Part shown: positions 5,064 to 5,321 of the stretch, one piece after another
Numbering within the stretch: position 1 is the first letter of the stretch
How the letters are laid out: each line of letters opens with the position of its first letter
Origin: Verrucomicrobiota bacterium
GTDB taxonomy: Bacteria > Verrucomicrobiota > Verrucomicrobiia > Limisphaerales > UBA9464
Reading direction: 5' to 3'
DNA length: 5,321 bases
NCBI GenBank assembly: GCA_017302195.1
Contig: JAFLEG010000369.1
Span: forward strand, 1-5,321
Program-made: the position numbers and the translations under genes
Notes under the pieces: generated by a model
Seen by the model: only the letters and a program-made list of their open reading frames with translations
Told to the model about the DNA's origin: nothing
Databases searched by the model: none

Positions 5064-5321
5064 ATGTTCCTGCATCGTGTGCTCCCCCTTGTCGGCGCCT
5101 GCCTGCTGGTCGGACTGCTCGCGGCCCTCATGGGGCGTCATGAACAGATTCGTGCCCTGGAGGCATCCCTGCCCACACAGTCCGCGGCCGCAGAAGCGGT
5201 GTCGCTGCCGGTGGACGCGGGACGCCGCGCCGCATCGGTCCCGCTCTCCGACGAGGAGCAGCGGGAACTGCTCACCCTGCGGCGTCAGGTCGGCGAGGGG
5301 CGGCGGCGGCGGGCGGCGCTC
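5064..5321 (+). CDS. Single-pass membrane protein with coiled-coil region, truncated by window end
   Basis: The 5' 86 codons of a gene that continues past the window. Translation gives MFLHRVLPLVGACLLVGLLA, an N-terminal membrane anchor (residues about 5-23) or uncleaved signal, then a charged segment (GRHEQIRALEASL), an Ala/Val-rich spacer and SDEEQRELLTLRRQVGEGRRRR, which looks like the start of a heptad coiled coil. The 'E-LL-LR-QV' pattern is common in verrucomicrobial proteins encoded after sigma factors (from memory). The ATG at 5064 is 7 bp after the stop of the preceding gene, so it is almost certainly the third gene of the sigma operon and probably acts with the anti-sigma-like protein in the envelope. 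Function is unknown and no C-terminal domain can be judged. Confidence 0.65.
   Translation, partial: MFLHRVLPLVGACLLVGLLAALMGRHEQIRALEASLPTQSAAAEAVSLPVDAGRRAASVPLSDEEQRELLTLRRQVGEGRRRRAAL

Overview
The window is GC-rich and comes from a bacterial chromosome. The best guess for the host is a Verrucomicrobiota lineage (Limisphaerales/Pedosphaera-like) or a close PVC relative. This is inferred from three things: an ECF sigma gene coupled to a membrane protein carrying the 'CINNLKQIGLAL..W..DN...FP' segment that is very common in that phylum, a secreted ThuA-like protein, and weak or absent Shine-Dalgarno sequences before most starts. No rRNA, tRNA, CRISPR array or insertion sequence was recognised.

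Layout. Positions 1-398 hold no intact gene. There is a short tandem-like repeat near 42-70, and a minus-strand reading (360-232) that looks like the last membrane helix and basic tail of a lost transporter. Positions 399-1595 (minus) encode a 398-aa protein with an HPD-containing J-domain near its C-terminus. A 181-bp spacer holding a small perfect hairpin and a purine-rich stretch separates it from the divergent gene at 1777-2538 (plus), a YoaK/DUF1275-type membrane protein. That gene converges on, and overlaps by 23 bp, the gene at 3502-2516 (minus) for an exported ThuA-like protein. A 97-bp spacer with a duplicated 10-mer then leads to a plus-strand operon.

The operon (3600 to the window end) contains an ECF-type sigma-70 factor, a single-pass membrane protein whose start overlaps the sigma stop as ATGA, and a third, truncated gene for another single-pass protein with a charged coiled-coil-like region. 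The second protein is the most interesting item. It sits where an anti-sigma factor normally sits and has a cytoplasmic N-terminus without a visible zinc motif, one transmembrane helix and a coiled coil. Its C-terminal domain resembles the globular part of verrucomicrobial pseudopilin (type II secretion/DUF1559-like) proteins, but lacks their cleavable N-terminal helix. A plausible reading is an envelope-sensing sigma/anti-sigma unit with a borrowed pseudopilin-like sensor domain. This is inference and has not been tested.

The J-domain, DUF1275 and ThuA-like genes show no obvious functional link to one another or to the operon.
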